Below are positions 40,788-49,732 of a DNA stretch of 64,000 bases, in pieces. The translations under genes and the position numbers were made by a program. The DNA comes from an uncultured Eubacteriales bacterium. Lineage in GTDB: Bacteria > Bacillota > Clostridia > Christensenellales > CAG-917. Position 1 is the first letter of the stretch. Each line of letters starts with the position of its first letter. The notes under the pieces are model-generated. The model made no database searches, was not told the DNA's origin, and was given only the letters and a program-made list of their open reading frames with translations. The stretch lies in contig URAF01000004.1 of assembly GCA_900545885.1 (NCBI GenBank), positions 1 to 64,000 of the forward strand, read 5' to 3'.

Positions 40788-41522
40788 ATGAGAAGGAAAA
40801 AGAGCGTCAAACCTCAACCGCGTTTTGCATTAGTGCGGCGCGGATACGACGTAGGGTCGGTGGAAGCGTACATCACAATGGAACGCGAGAAAGCGGAACG
40901 CGCGGGTCTGGAACAGAAAGAGCGCATAAGGCTGCTCAAAGCGCAGGTAGAGGAACTGAACACCGAACTCGGAGTTTACCGCGGAAAGGAAGAACAGATA
41001 AAAACCGCCCTTATGTCGGCAACCGAACAGGCGGAAAAGACCGTGTTGGACATAAAGTTCCGTTATGCCATGGAACTTGAAAGGCTCAAACTTTTCCGTG
41101 CTAAGTGGACGCAGGCTTACGAGGAAATCAAGGAACGCTACAACTTTTCCAAAGACGCGCTTAATATGGAAAGCGTGGCGGTGAGCGCTAAACTGGAAAT
41201 CGAACGTTTCCTTGCGCAGGACTTTTCAATCGGACGCGGTGACCCCGTCGACGAAACGGAAGAGGAGTTCAAAACGGAAGCCGAAAGGCTTTCGGAAGGC
41301 GACAGCAAGGTGAGAGAACTCAAAGAAAAGCTGTTGCAGGCGGAAGAAAAGAAAAACAGAGAGAGCAGACTTGCAGAACAGAAGAAAGAAAAAACGGGAC
41401 TGTTTGCAAGCGGAACATCTCTTGCCGAAGCAAAACCCGCGGCGGCGTTCTCTCTCGAAGAAGCGCAGAACCCGACCGAAAGCCTTGCGGAGATATGCAA
41501 ATATCTCGGGTTGGGCAAATGA
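40788..41522 (+). CDS. DivIVA-like coiled-coil protein
   Basis: 244 residues. The start RFALVRRGYDVGSVEAYIT corresponds to the DivIVA membrane-binding N-terminal motif (F-x(n)-RGYD-x-x-x-V-D-x-[FY]). Residues 30-120 and 160-210 are strongly predicted coiled coils, rich in Glu, Lys and Arg. DivIVA-family proteins mark negatively curved membrane at septa and poles and recruit division or cell-wall factors. The terminal PTESLAEICKYLGLGK may be a docking peptide (inference). The ribosome binding site is AGGAGAAGG. It could also be a GpsB-type protein, although it is longer. Confidence 0.75.
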   Translation: MRRKKSVKPQPRFALVRRGYDVGSVEAYITMEREKAERAGLEQKERIRLLKAQVEELNTELGVYRGKEEQIKTALMSATEQAEKTVLDIKFRYAMELERLKLFRAKWTQAYEEIKERYNFSKDALNMESVAVSAKLEIERFLAQDFSIGRGDPVDETEEEFKTEAERLSEGDSKVRELKEKLLQAEEKKNRESRLAEQKKEKTGLFASGTSLAEAKPAAAFSLEEAQNPTESLAEICKYLGLGK

Positions 41523-41756
41523 ATGCCAGCAAAGAATTTGCTGTAAGACAAAATAAAAAACGACTAAGCGCGGCATGAAAATGTTTGCGATTGGATTGTC
41601 GGTTGCAAATACCGACTGCCGAAACGAACTGATTTTGTCGAAACGCAACAAACTCAAAATGCTACACCCTTGTATATCAAACAAACACGTATATGAAATA
41701 AATGCTTGAATAAACAAATAAATTAACAAACTTGAAACACCGAAAAAAGAAAATTA

Positions 41757-41784
41757 AAAGCCGTCGTTTTGCGACGGCTTTTTC
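41757..41784. terminator. Bidirectional terminator between the DivIVA-like and lipoprotein genes
   Basis: GCCGTCG (41760-41766), loop TTTTG, CGACGGC (41772-41778), with A-run to the left and TTTTTCG to the right. The rest of 41523-41805 shows no gene. Confidence 0.8.
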
Positions 41785-41805
41785 GTTGTTGCAATTAAAG
41801 CTGAA

Positions 41806-42759
41806 TTATTCGGCGGTTGCCGTTCCGAGTGAAACGGATTGGAGCGTGTACACCACGTTGCCGATTTTGCCGTCGGCGTTTTTGTAAGGCTCGACGATTT
41901 TGACGAGTACGTGGGCAAGGTTCCATGTTGCGCCTTCCGTGGTGGGGTCGACTATCGTCTGGTCGCCTTCGACGTACGCTTTTACGGGGTCAACGGTGTA
42001 GTAAAGCGTTTGTGCGGTGCCCGCAACCGTGGTGCTTCTGGAAAGAGTCGCTTTGTAGCAGTTTACGGTGAGGGGAGCAAACGAACCGTCTTCCTGTTTG
42101 GCTTGTACGCCCGTCGCGACTTCTTCGGTGCCGCCGATTGCAAAAGTCAAAGAGGCTTTGCCGATTTCGTCTTCCGCGACTATCGCCGTGCTGAATCCGA
42201 AGGAAAGAGAGGTCGACATCGTGGATATACCGCGCAGGGACTGATGAAATTCGTTGTTGTCGTAGTAGGGAGAAGAAAGCGCCACGCTTCCCGTGGTGGA
42301 CGCATTGTCGCCGACTTTGAGCGTGTAGTTGAGGGTAGAACCGCTGTAAGTGCCGTGCATGACGATGTTGTCAACGCCGCCCACTGTTTCTTTGCGGTAA
42401 GTCGCTCTCGGAACGAGATATACGGAACCGCTGCTCAGTTCGAAGTAACATTGCGTTTCGAAATGCGTATCGCCGACATCCAGAGTGTTGGACACGAGAT
42501 AACCTTCGCGTTGGGTGATTTCGGCGTCGCCTACCGTAACTTTGTTGCCGAGTTCTTCGCTGTATGCTTTATGATAGGTGATTTCGCTGACGTAAGTACC
42601 CGTTTCTTCGCCGTATTCGACGGAGTAGGTGTACTTTTCGTAATGTTTCCAGACGTTTTGAAGCTGACCTTGCGTGGTCGCGTTATTGCAGGCGGTAAAA
42701 GCGACGGCTACGACGCATACAAGGGCTATAACGGTGACAATGAGTGTAATCTTTTTCAT
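41806..42759 (-). CDS. Lipoprotein of unknown function
   Basis: 317 residues. The signal peptide MKKITLIVTVIALVCVVAVA ends in lipobox F-T-A-C with the Cys at residue 24. The mature part is rich in beta-strands with many Thr, Ser, Tyr and Gly (HFETQCYFELSSGSVYLVPR, STSLSFGFSTAIVAEDEIGK) and has no recognised domain. There is no ribosome binding site. A TATAAT box ends 9 nt before the ATG, so the mRNA is probably leaderless. It is divergent from addB and separated from it by a 28-bp palindrome. Confidence 0.8.
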   Translation of the reverse strand: MKKITLIVTVIALVCVVAVAFTACNNATTQGQLQNVWKHYEKYTYSVEYGEETGTYVSEITYHKAYSEELGNKVTVGDAEITQREGYLVSNTLDVGDTHFETQCYFELSSGSVYLVPRATYRKETVGGVDNIVMHGTYSGSTLNYTLKVGDNASTTGSVALSSPYYDNNEFHQSLRGISTMSTSLSFGFSTAIVAEDEIGKASLTFAIGGTEEVATGVQAKQEDGSFAPLTVNCYKATLSRSTTVAGTAQTLYYTVDPVKAYVEGDQTIVDPTTEGATWNLAHVLVKIVEPYKNADGKIGNVVYTLQSVSLGTATAE

Positions 42760-42768
42760 AGTGTGTCC

Positions 42769-42797
42769 ATTATAACCAAAAAAAAGTTTTCCGACAA
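42769..42797 (-). promoter_or_regulatory. Promoter of the lipoprotein gene, probably leaderless
   Basis: On the minus strand TTGTCG (42792-42797), 17 bp, TATAAT (42769-42774); the ATG begins at 42759, nine nt after the -10 box. Confidence 0.6.
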
Positions 42798-42887
42798 CAA
42801 AAAAAGAACAAAAAGTATTTATAAAGACTTATCCCGAAAAAGCGGGCGAAAGAGCGCGAAAACGGTCTTTCTTTACTTTGTAAGGTG

Positions 42888-42915
42888 ATAAATAAAAAAT
42901 ATATTTTTTATTTAT
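42888..42915. repeat. 28-bp perfect AT-only palindrome
   Basis: The arm ATAAATAAAAAATA (42888-42901) is followed directly by its exact complement to 42915. It ends 3 bp before the addB -35 box. Confidence 0.85.
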
Positions 42916-42918
42916 AAG

Positions 42919-42947
42919 TTGAAAATTTTTTATGTATATGCTATACT
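42919..42947 (+). promoter_or_regulatory. Promoter of addB, probably leaderless
   Basis: TTGAAA (42919-42924), 17 bp, TATACT (42942-42947); the ATG begins at 42954, so the predicted start site is the A of the start codon. Confidence 0.7.
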
Positions 42948-42953
42948 CACCGT

Positions 42954-45900
42954 ATGAAAATAATCTTATCCAACACGGCACACGACGCCTATCACCGCGT
43001 GCTCGGCGAACTCAAAAAAAGACTTTCGCAGGGCGGCGAACACGTCGTCATAGTTCCCGACAAGTTCACGGCTTCGTCGGAAAGAGGCATAATCGAAACT
43101 TTGGGGCTGTCCGCTTCGTTCAACGTTTCGGTTACGTCGTTCACTCGTCTTGCGGAAAAAACAATCGGCAAACGCATCAAAAAGTGTCTTACTCCGCAAG
43201 GGTCTGTCATGACGCTTGCAAAGGTCATAGAAGAAAAACGCGCCGATTTGAAGTACTACGGAAAAGCCGCGCGCGTAAACGGCTTTGCCGACGAACTTTA
43301 TGCCGCGCTAACTGCAATACGCAACAGCGGAATAATGTCGTCCGCTCTTAAAGCCGCAGGGTTTGACGCGCCCGCGGGATTTTTGGACAAACTGCACGAT
43401 ATATCCATCATATACGACGGCTATCTTGCCGCCTTACAGGACAGACACAGCGACTCTTCGACAAGACTCGAAGCCTTTGCGGACTATTTGCAGCATCTGC
43501 CGCCGCAAGCCGTTCATTATTACGTCATAGATTTCTATTCTTTCAAAGCACCCGAACTTGCCGTTCTCGGCGGACTTGCCAAGTCGTCGTTGTCGCTCAC
43601 GGTCGGGCTTGTAGGCGGTTTCGACAATCCCAACCGCAGAATATACTGTGACGCCGTTTCCGACAGATTGAAAGAGTTTTGCGACGCAGTGGAAATCGAG
43701 GAGAGCAGAGAGGAGCTGAACCCTGTTGCGGATGTGATATCCCGCAGACTGTTTTCCTACGAACCGCCCGAAACAAGAACGGAAAACAACGGAAAAATCC
43801 GGCTTGTCAAAACGCGTAACCGCTCCGAAGAAATACTTGCCGCCGTTACGGACATAAGGCGAAAGGTTATGAACGGCGCGCGGTACAAGGATTTCGAAAT
43901 TGTGCTTGCCGACGCCGACGCGTACGTTCCCGAACTCAAAAGCACGTTTTTGCGCTACGGGATACCTTTCTTCATCGACACGCGCGAAATGCTTGCCGAA
44001 CAGACCAAAGTGCGTTGCATTCTCGACGCCATAGCCGTGACGAGAAGCAGGTACAAGCGCACGGAAGTAATCGAATACGCAAAAAATCCGCTTTTCTGCC
44101 ATTACGTCGAGGGCGGTGCGGACTCGGTGTTCAGATTTGAAAACTACGTGCTCCGTTACAACACAGATTATTCGCGGTTTACAAAGCCTTTCGTGCTCGG
44201 CGAAGACGAAGAGAGAGAAAATGCCGAAAAAGTGCGTGTCGTGTTGTGCGAAAGCGTACGGTGTCTTGATTTCGACGGCGAAATAAGGTCGGAAGAGTTC
44301 GTCGCACGTGCAAGGAAGTTCCTTGACAGCAGACAGGAAGCGTGGCAGGCGCACACGCAGAAACTCACCGAAACCAGCTTGTATTATGCAAAGTGCGCCG
44401 ATCAGGTCGACGAAAAAACGGACGAAGTTCTCGACGAAATCGAAGAAGCGCTCTGCGCAAGCGGAGATATATCATATTTCGAAAATGTGTTCAAGTCGAT
44501 GTTGCGTTCCGTGAAAATCGCGCTCGTTCCCACCTTTCTCGACGCGGTGTATGTCGGTACGACGGAAAACAGGTATCTCGGCGGCGGCGATATTTACATT
44601 CTCGGCGCAACCGTCGGCAGCTTCCCGTCGGGTAAAGGCGGCGGCGCCGTGTTGTCGCCCAAAGACGAAGAACTGTTTTCCGCCGTCGGACTGAAAATCA
44701 CTCCCGGACAGCGCGAACGCGTTTACACGGAGCTGATGTCAATTACGGAGATAATGAAAAAGCCGAAAGGCGAACTCGTCATATCCTGTCCCGAAAGCGG
44801 CGCGAGTGGTGAACTCCGTCCGTCGACCGTGTTTTCCGAACTGCGCGGAATGGTCGGCGAAAAGGGCAGACCTATTCCCGTAAACTACGTCGGGTTTGAC
44901 GATATGTACGCGTTGAAAGGCGAGGAGCGCGCGCGAAAACTGCAATCGGTGTACGCAACTCCGTCGGCTTGCTATTACGGAATTTTGAGCGGAGTTTTCC
45001 GCAAAAGCGACGCCGAAATACTCGGCGCGGCTTACGACTTCGTAGGCGACGAAGGCGCCCGCAAACTCGGTTGGGTATATTCCAGGCAAACACCGCCCGA
45101 CAGGCTCGACGCGGAAACCGCCGCGGCTGTTGCGGGCGAAGGTACGGTGCGCACAAGCGCCAGCCGACTGGAAAAGTTTTTCACTTGTCCTTACGCTCAC
45201 TATTTCAACTACGTACTCGGACTCAGGCGCAGGGAGGAAGCGGGTTTTCAGAACACCGACAACGGCATAATTCTGCACGCCGTGCTTGAAGCCTTTTTCA
45301 AAGCCGTCCGCAAAGACAAGGTGCGCGACGACAACCTGCGCGCCGTCGCGGAAAAAGCCTTTGACAACGTGGTGAATTCCATAGTCCGCATAGAAGTCGT
45401 GAAAGACGACCCCGCTATGAAACGCGCCCTTGACAGACTGCGCGAAGAAAGCGTTTCGCTTTGCCGTGCGCTGTTCGACGTGCAGAAACGCTCGGAGTAC
45501 AAACCGTATTACATAGAGGAGTACATCGGCGGCTCGGAGATTTCGCCGCTTTCCTTCGAAGTAGACGGCAGAAAAGTCGAACTTACGGGCAAAATCGACC
45601 GCGTTGACGTGTTGGACGGAAAGTTCGCGGTCATAGACTACAAGACATACAAGAGCGCGGATTTGCCGCTCAAAGAAATATATTCGGGCGAAAAAATCCA
45701 GCTTTATATCTATCTCAAAGCCATCGAAGAAAGCAAGGGCTGGAAACCCGTCGGTGTGTTTTATCTGCCCATATCGTCGGGATTTATCAAGGACGGCGAA
45801 CAAAGATACAAATACAAAGGTCATGTGACTAGAAGTCTGGAAGAAAGCGCAAAACTCGATTCGCTGTTTGCCGAATCCCCCGAAGAGAGCATATTGCCTT

Positions 45901-46193
45901 ACAAAAAAGCGGCAAGAGCAAAAGACCCGTTCGAACTTTCCAAGGACGTGCATTTCGATGAGGCGGACTTTTCCGTGATAACAGAGTACGTCAAGCAACT
46001 TGTTGAAAAGGGCGCGCGCGAAATTCTGTCGGGCGTAATCAAACCCACGCCCGCAGACGACGATTGTTCGAGGTGCGATTTTCAGGGGATATGCGAATTT
46101 ACCGCTTGCGCAAAGAAAGAAACTCCGTCGGTGAAAATGCACGATTTCTATGTTGCTACGGGTGCCGCGGAAGCGTCGGACGAAGATGAGTAA
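42954..46193 (+). CDS. addB: AddB, helicase-nuclease subunit B
   Basis: 1079 residues, close to the family length. The N-terminus (MKIILSNTAHDAYHRVLGEL) occupies the place of the AddB Walker A but lacks a GxxGxGKS loop. The C-terminal third is a PD-(D/E)XK nuclease (GKIDRVDVLDGKFAVIDYKT). The cysteines of the Fe-S cluster are visible: C745 in FFTCPYAHYF, and C1038, C1041 and C1047 in CSRCDFQGIC. AddAB processes double-strand breaks for RecA loading, and AddB recognises Chi and holds the 5'-strand nuclease. addA follows within 33 bp. A promoter lies directly before the ATG and there is no ribosome binding site. Confidence 0.92.
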   Translation: MKIILSNTAHDAYHRVLGELKKRLSQGGEHVVIVPDKFTASSERGIIETLGLSASFNVSVTSFTRLAEKTIGKRIKKCLTPQGSVMTLAKVIEEKRADLKYYGKAARVNGFADELYAALTAIRNSGIMSSALKAAGFDAPAGFLDKLHDISIIYDGYLAALQDRHSDSSTRLEAFADYLQHLPPQAVHYYVIDFYSFKAPELAVLGGLAKSSLSLTVGLVGGFDNPNRRIYCDAVSDRLKEFCDAVEIEESREELNPVADVISRRLFSYEPPETRTENNGKIRLVKTRNRSEEILAAVTDIRRKVMNGARYKDFEIVLADADAYVPELKSTFLRYGIPFFIDTREMLAEQTKVRCILDAIAVTRSRYKRTEVIEYAKNPLFCHYVEGGADSVFRFENYVLRYNTDYSRFTKPFVLGEDEERENAEKVRVVLCESVRCLDFDGEIRSEEFVARARKFLDSRQEAWQAHTQKLTETSLYYAKCADQVDEKTDEVLDEIEEALCASGDISYFENVFKSMLRSVKIALVPTFLDAVYVGTTENRYLGGGDIYILGATVGSFPSGKGGGAVLSPKDEELFSAVGLKITPGQRERVYTELMSITEIMKKPKGELVISCPESGASGELRPSTVFSELRGMVGEKGRPIPVNYVGFDDMYALKGEERARKLQSVYATPSACYYGILSGVFRKSDAEILGAAYDFVGDEGARKLGWVYSRQTPPDRLDAETAAAVAGEGTVRTSASRLEKFFTCPYAHYFNYVLGLRRREEAGFQNTDNGIILHAVLEAFFKAVRKDKVRDDNLRAVAEKAFDNVVNSIVRIEVVKDDPAMKRALDRLREESVSLCRALFDVQKRSEYKPYYIEEYIGGSEISPLSFEVDGRKVELTGKIDRVDVLDGKFAVIDYKTYKSADLPLKEIYSGEKIQLYIYLKAIEESKGWKPVGVFYLPISSGFIKDGEQRYKYKGHVTRSLEESAKLDSLFAESPEESILPYKKAARAKDPFELSKDVHFDEADFSVITEYVKQLVEKGAREILSGVIKPTPADDDCSRCDFQGICEFTACAKKETPSVKMHDFYVATGAAEASDEDE

Positions 46194-46225
46194 ATCGGTA
46201 GCGTATGACAGAAAAAGAGGTTTAT

Positions 46226-49200
46226 ATGGCGGAAATCAAAGATAAAAATCCGATTGACGATAAATACGAAAAAATACTGTTCGGGACGAGAGTGCCTACT
46301 TCCGACCAGCGCAACGCGGTCGAAACGGACGGCAAAGTAATTGTCGCGGCGTCTGCGGGGTCGGGCAAGACCAGCACGATGATAAAGAAAATCATACGCG
46401 AAATTCTGCGCGGAACTCCGCTTTCCCGAATGCTTATTCTGGTGTACAACGAAGCGGCGGCGGACGAAATAAAAGAGAAGTTGCACGACGCGTTGTTTGA
46501 CGCAGCCTGTCTTGCCGACGGCGAAAAGCGCGCCGAACTGCGCAGAAATCTGGACGAGCTCTCGTTCGCCAACATCGGAACCATACACGCATTTTGTCGA
46601 GGACTTATAAAGGACAATTTCGAAAAACTCGGCATTTCCCCGTCCTTTGACGTTCTGGACGAAAGGCGAAACGCCGTTTACGAAAAGCGCGCGTTGGACG
46701 CCGTGTTCGCAAGATATTCGGAAGAGGGTGACGAGGTTTTTCTGCAACTTGCCGACATTCTGTCGCGCAACAGGAAAGAAGACGGTTTGCGTGCCGTTGT
46801 CGGAGGATTGCATTCTCTTTACGAAATTCAACCCGACCGTTCGGCTTTTGTCGAGAGAATAAGACAGAGTTTCGACAGCCCGACGGGCGGCGTGTTCGGA
46901 GAGTGCGTTGTCCGTGAGTCAAAGAAAGTTTTTGCAAGCGCGCTCCGAATGCTGGAAAACGCCGTTCCCGCGCTTGCCGCTACGGGGCAGACGAAGTATG
47001 TCGAAAAGGTGAACGTTGCCGCAAGAATTTGCAAAGAGTGTCTGAACGGAGAATTCGCGGATATTCTGGCGACGGCTTTGCGCAATGAGGAATTCCCCAA
47101 GGCGACCAAAACAAAGGGCGGCGACGAGTATGCCGTCGAATGCGTAAAAAAGGCGTGCACGGTAATAACCGACGAACTTGCCGAATGGCGCGACAATTTC
47201 GTGTCCGCGGAAGAAGTGGAAAAGACGTCGGCGCAGAATGCCGCGTTTGTTTGCAAACTTGCCGAAATCGCGGTGCGCTTCGACGAAGAGCTTTCCGCAA
47301 TCAAACTGGCAGACGACGTGCTTTCGTTTTCCGACCTCGAAAAGTACGCCGCCGAACTCATACGAGATGGCGGAGATTATGCGGATTTGTACGACATCGT
47401 GTTTGTGGACGAGTATCAGGACGTCAACCCCGTGCAGGAATACATAATTTCTTCGCTTGTCAAAAACAACGCGTTTATGGTCGGCGACGTAAAGCAGAGT
47501 ATATACGGGTTCAGACTTGCCGCTCCCGAAATATTCCTTTCGAGAAAAGACAGATATGAACACGGCGAGGGCAGTGCGATAGGGTTTGCGCGCAACTTCC
47601 GCAGCGAAAACGGGATACTGGCTTTTGTCAATTCGGTGTTCGACAGCGTTATGACGTCGGAGAGTGCCGACGTAGATTATGCCGCGGACGGACACTTCGA
47701 CATATCGGGAGAGGTTGAACGCAAGGATAACGTACAGATACATCTGTTTGCGCCCGAGTCGGGAAGAAGCAAAGAGTCGCTCGGCGAAGGCGCGTTTATC
47801 GCGCGTGAAATAAAAACTTTGGTCGGCAGTGCAATTACGGACGGCAGAAGAATGGAGTATTCCGACTGCGCCGTATTGTTCAGAAGCAGGAACGAGGCAG
47901 CAAGAAAAATTATAGAGGTCTTGCGCGCGGAAGGCATACCTGTTGACGACGCGGAGTTCAGACAGGAAGCGAGCCGCCCCGAACGCGATATAATCAATTT
48001 CCTTACCGTTCTCGACAACCCCAGACAGGATATTCCGCTGGCGGGATTTATGCTGTCTTATTTCGGGGGGTACAATGAAGACGAACTTGCCGAAATTGCG
48101 GTACGCAAGGAAGAAAACGACATTTTTTACGACGCTGTGCTAAAAGTCGCAGAGGAACAAACCGAACTCGGCGAAAAAGTGCGCGGTACGCTTGAAATGC
48201 TGGACAGATACCGTCTTAAAGCCAGTTTCAAGAGCGTGCCCGAACTCATGCAGAGCATAGTCGGCGATTTTGCGTTCGACGCATATATGACGGCAAAGGG
48301 CGAAGGTATGGTTTCGGGCGTTCTGTCCTTCATAACTTCGAAGGTTGCGGGCAAAGACGAATGTTGCGGGATAAGCAAATTCCTTGCCGCTTACAACGAG
48401 GAGGAAAAACAGTCCGAAAAACGGTCGGTCGGAGGGAACAGGGTTTGCATATCCACCTATCACGGGTTCAAGGGGCTTGAAGCTCCCGTAGTGTTTGTTG
48501 CGGACGTTGCCGCCGCGTCGCACCGCGAACAGTCGGGGGACGTAATACGCGACAACAGCGGATATGTAGGTATCAAGTATTACGACCTAGAAAAAAGAAC
48601 GGTCAGACCGTCGCTGTCCTTCCATGCGGTCAAAAAGATGAAAGAGGCGCGCGAACGCAAAGAAGAAATGCGGCTTTTCTACGTCGCTCTCACGCGCGCG
48701 AAACAATATTTATATATAAGCGGCTCGCCGGGAAAAACGGCGGTCAAAGAGTTCGGTTTGTATCCTTGCGTGAAAGAGCCCGCAAGCTCTCTCGAATATC
48801 TGTCCGCCGCGGCGTTTGACGGCGGACTCGGCGTGCGCGTTATTCCGCATATAGGGGAGAGTGAGGCGGCAGCAGTCGGCGAAGAACTGAAACTTCCTTT
48901 GCTCAACAGGAAACGAGAAGAAGACGTCGCAAGCATTAAGCAAGCTGTGGATTTCGTTTATCCGCACAAGGAAGCGACCGCGCTTTCCATGAAGTACAGC
49001 GTGTCTGCCCTCGACGGCGGAGGGGACGAACTCACGCTCGGAATATTCTCCGACAAGGCTGACGAAGGTACGCTTTACCACAAGGTAATGGAAGAGATAG
49101 ATTTCCGCAAACAGGGTGTGGACGGAGTGCGCGGCGAACTTGCAAGAATGGCGTCTGAGAACGTAATTTCCGAGGACGAAGCGGCGTCGGTAGACGCGGA

Positions 49201-49552
49201 AGTCATAGCGCGTTGCCTTGATTCTCCGCTTATGGAAGCGGCAAGAAACAGCGTTTGTTATCGGGAAAAATCGTTTTTGATGTACGTTCCCGCCTGTGAA
49301 GTGGGGCAGGGAGAAGAGAAAGACAAGATACTGGTTCAAGGTGTTGTCGACCTCATAATCGACGGCAAAGAAAAGATTATCGTTGATTTCAAAAACTCCG
49401 AACTCAGAAGCGCGGAAGCAATGGAAAAGTACAAAAAGCAACTTAATCTGTACAAAAAAGCAGTTGAAAGTGCGCTTTTTGCAAAAATCGACAAAACTGT
49501 GTTGTATTCTTTCAAGTTGGGAAAGGCAATCGAAGTGTCGTCGGACGATTGA
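46226..49552 (+). CDS. addA: AddA, helicase-nuclease subunit A
   Basis: 1108 residues from the ATG at 46226, chosen because GAGG lies 5 nt upstream; an in-frame ATG at 46205 is possible. UvrD-type helicase motifs: Q-motif region SDQRNAVETDGKVIVAASAG leading into Walker A AGSGKTST, motif Ia NEAAADEIKEKL, motif II FVDEYQDVNPVQ, motif III VGDVKQSIYGFR, motif V ISTYHGFKGLEAPVVFVADV and motif VI LFYVALTRAKQYLYI. The C-terminal nuclease carries KDKILVQGVVDLIID and IIVDFKNSEL, with Asn instead of the usual Thr/Ser after the catalytic Lys. It acts with AddB in break resection. Confidence 0.95.
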   Translation: MAEIKDKNPIDDKYEKILFGTRVPTSDQRNAVETDGKVIVAASAGSGKTSTMIKKIIREILRGTPLSRMLILVYNEAAADEIKEKLHDALFDAACLADGEKRAELRRNLDELSFANIGTIHAFCRGLIKDNFEKLGISPSFDVLDERRNAVYEKRALDAVFARYSEEGDEVFLQLADILSRNRKEDGLRAVVGGLHSLYEIQPDRSAFVERIRQSFDSPTGGVFGECVVRESKKVFASALRMLENAVPALAATGQTKYVEKVNVAARICKECLNGEFADILATALRNEEFPKATKTKGGDEYAVECVKKACTVITDELAEWRDNFVSAEEVEKTSAQNAAFVCKLAEIAVRFDEELSAIKLADDVLSFSDLEKYAAELIRDGGDYADLYDIVFVDEYQDVNPVQEYIISSLVKNNAFMVGDVKQSIYGFRLAAPEIFLSRKDRYEHGEGSAIGFARNFRSENGILAFVNSVFDSVMTSESADVDYAADGHFDISGEVERKDNVQIHLFAPESGRSKESLGEGAFIAREIKTLVGSAITDGRRMEYSDCAVLFRSRNEAARKIIEVLRAEGIPVDDAEFRQEASRPERDIINFLTVLDNPRQDIPLAGFMLSYFGGYNEDELAEIAVRKEENDIFYDAVLKVAEEQTELGEKVRGTLEMLDRYRLKASFKSVPELMQSIVGDFAFDAYMTAKGEGMVSGVLSFITSKVAGKDECCGISKFLAAYNEEEKQSEKRSVGGNRVCISTYHGFKGLEAPVVFVADVAAASHREQSGDVIRDNSGYVGIKYYDLEKRTVRPSLSFHAVKKMKEARERKEEMRLFYVALTRAKQYLYISGSPGKTAVKEFGLYPCVKEPASSLEYLSAAAFDGGLGVRVIPHIGESEAAAVGEELKLPLLNRKREEDVASIKQAVDFVYPHKEATALSMKYSVSALDGGGDELTLGIFSDKADEGTLYHKVMEEIDFRKQGVDGVRGELARMASENVISEDEAASVDAEVIARCLDSPLMEAARNSVCYREKSFLMYVPACEVGQGEEKDKILVQGVVDLIIDGKEKIIVDFKNSELRSAEAMEKYKKQLNLYKKAVESALFAKIDKTVLYSFKLGKAIEVSSDD

Positions 49553-49598
49553 AAATCCGTCGTTGCGGAGAAATGCGAAAAATGGTAACCGTCGAAAA

Positions 49599-49626
49599 CG
49601 TATCCGACGATTTTACGTCGGATACG
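49599..49626 (+). repeat. Strong inverted repeat after addA
   Basis: CGTATCCGACG (49599-49609), 6-nt loop, CGTCGGATACG (49616-49626). There is no T-run, so it may be a factor-assisted terminator, an RNA-stabilising end or an operator. Confidence 0.7.
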
Positions 49627-49666
49627 GCGGAATGTATTAACCGCGAGGTTAATATAGTGAAAACGG

Positions 49667-49695
49667 TTGATTTTTCCTGCGCGTGCGGTTATAAT
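49667..49695 (+). promoter_or_regulatory. Promoter of the acidic membrane protein gene
   Basis: TTGATT (49667-49672), 17 bp, TATAAT (49690-49695). Confidence 0.65.
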
Positions 49696-49732
49696 ACCTT
49701 TATAATTGTATTGCTATCTCTATGGAGGCGAA

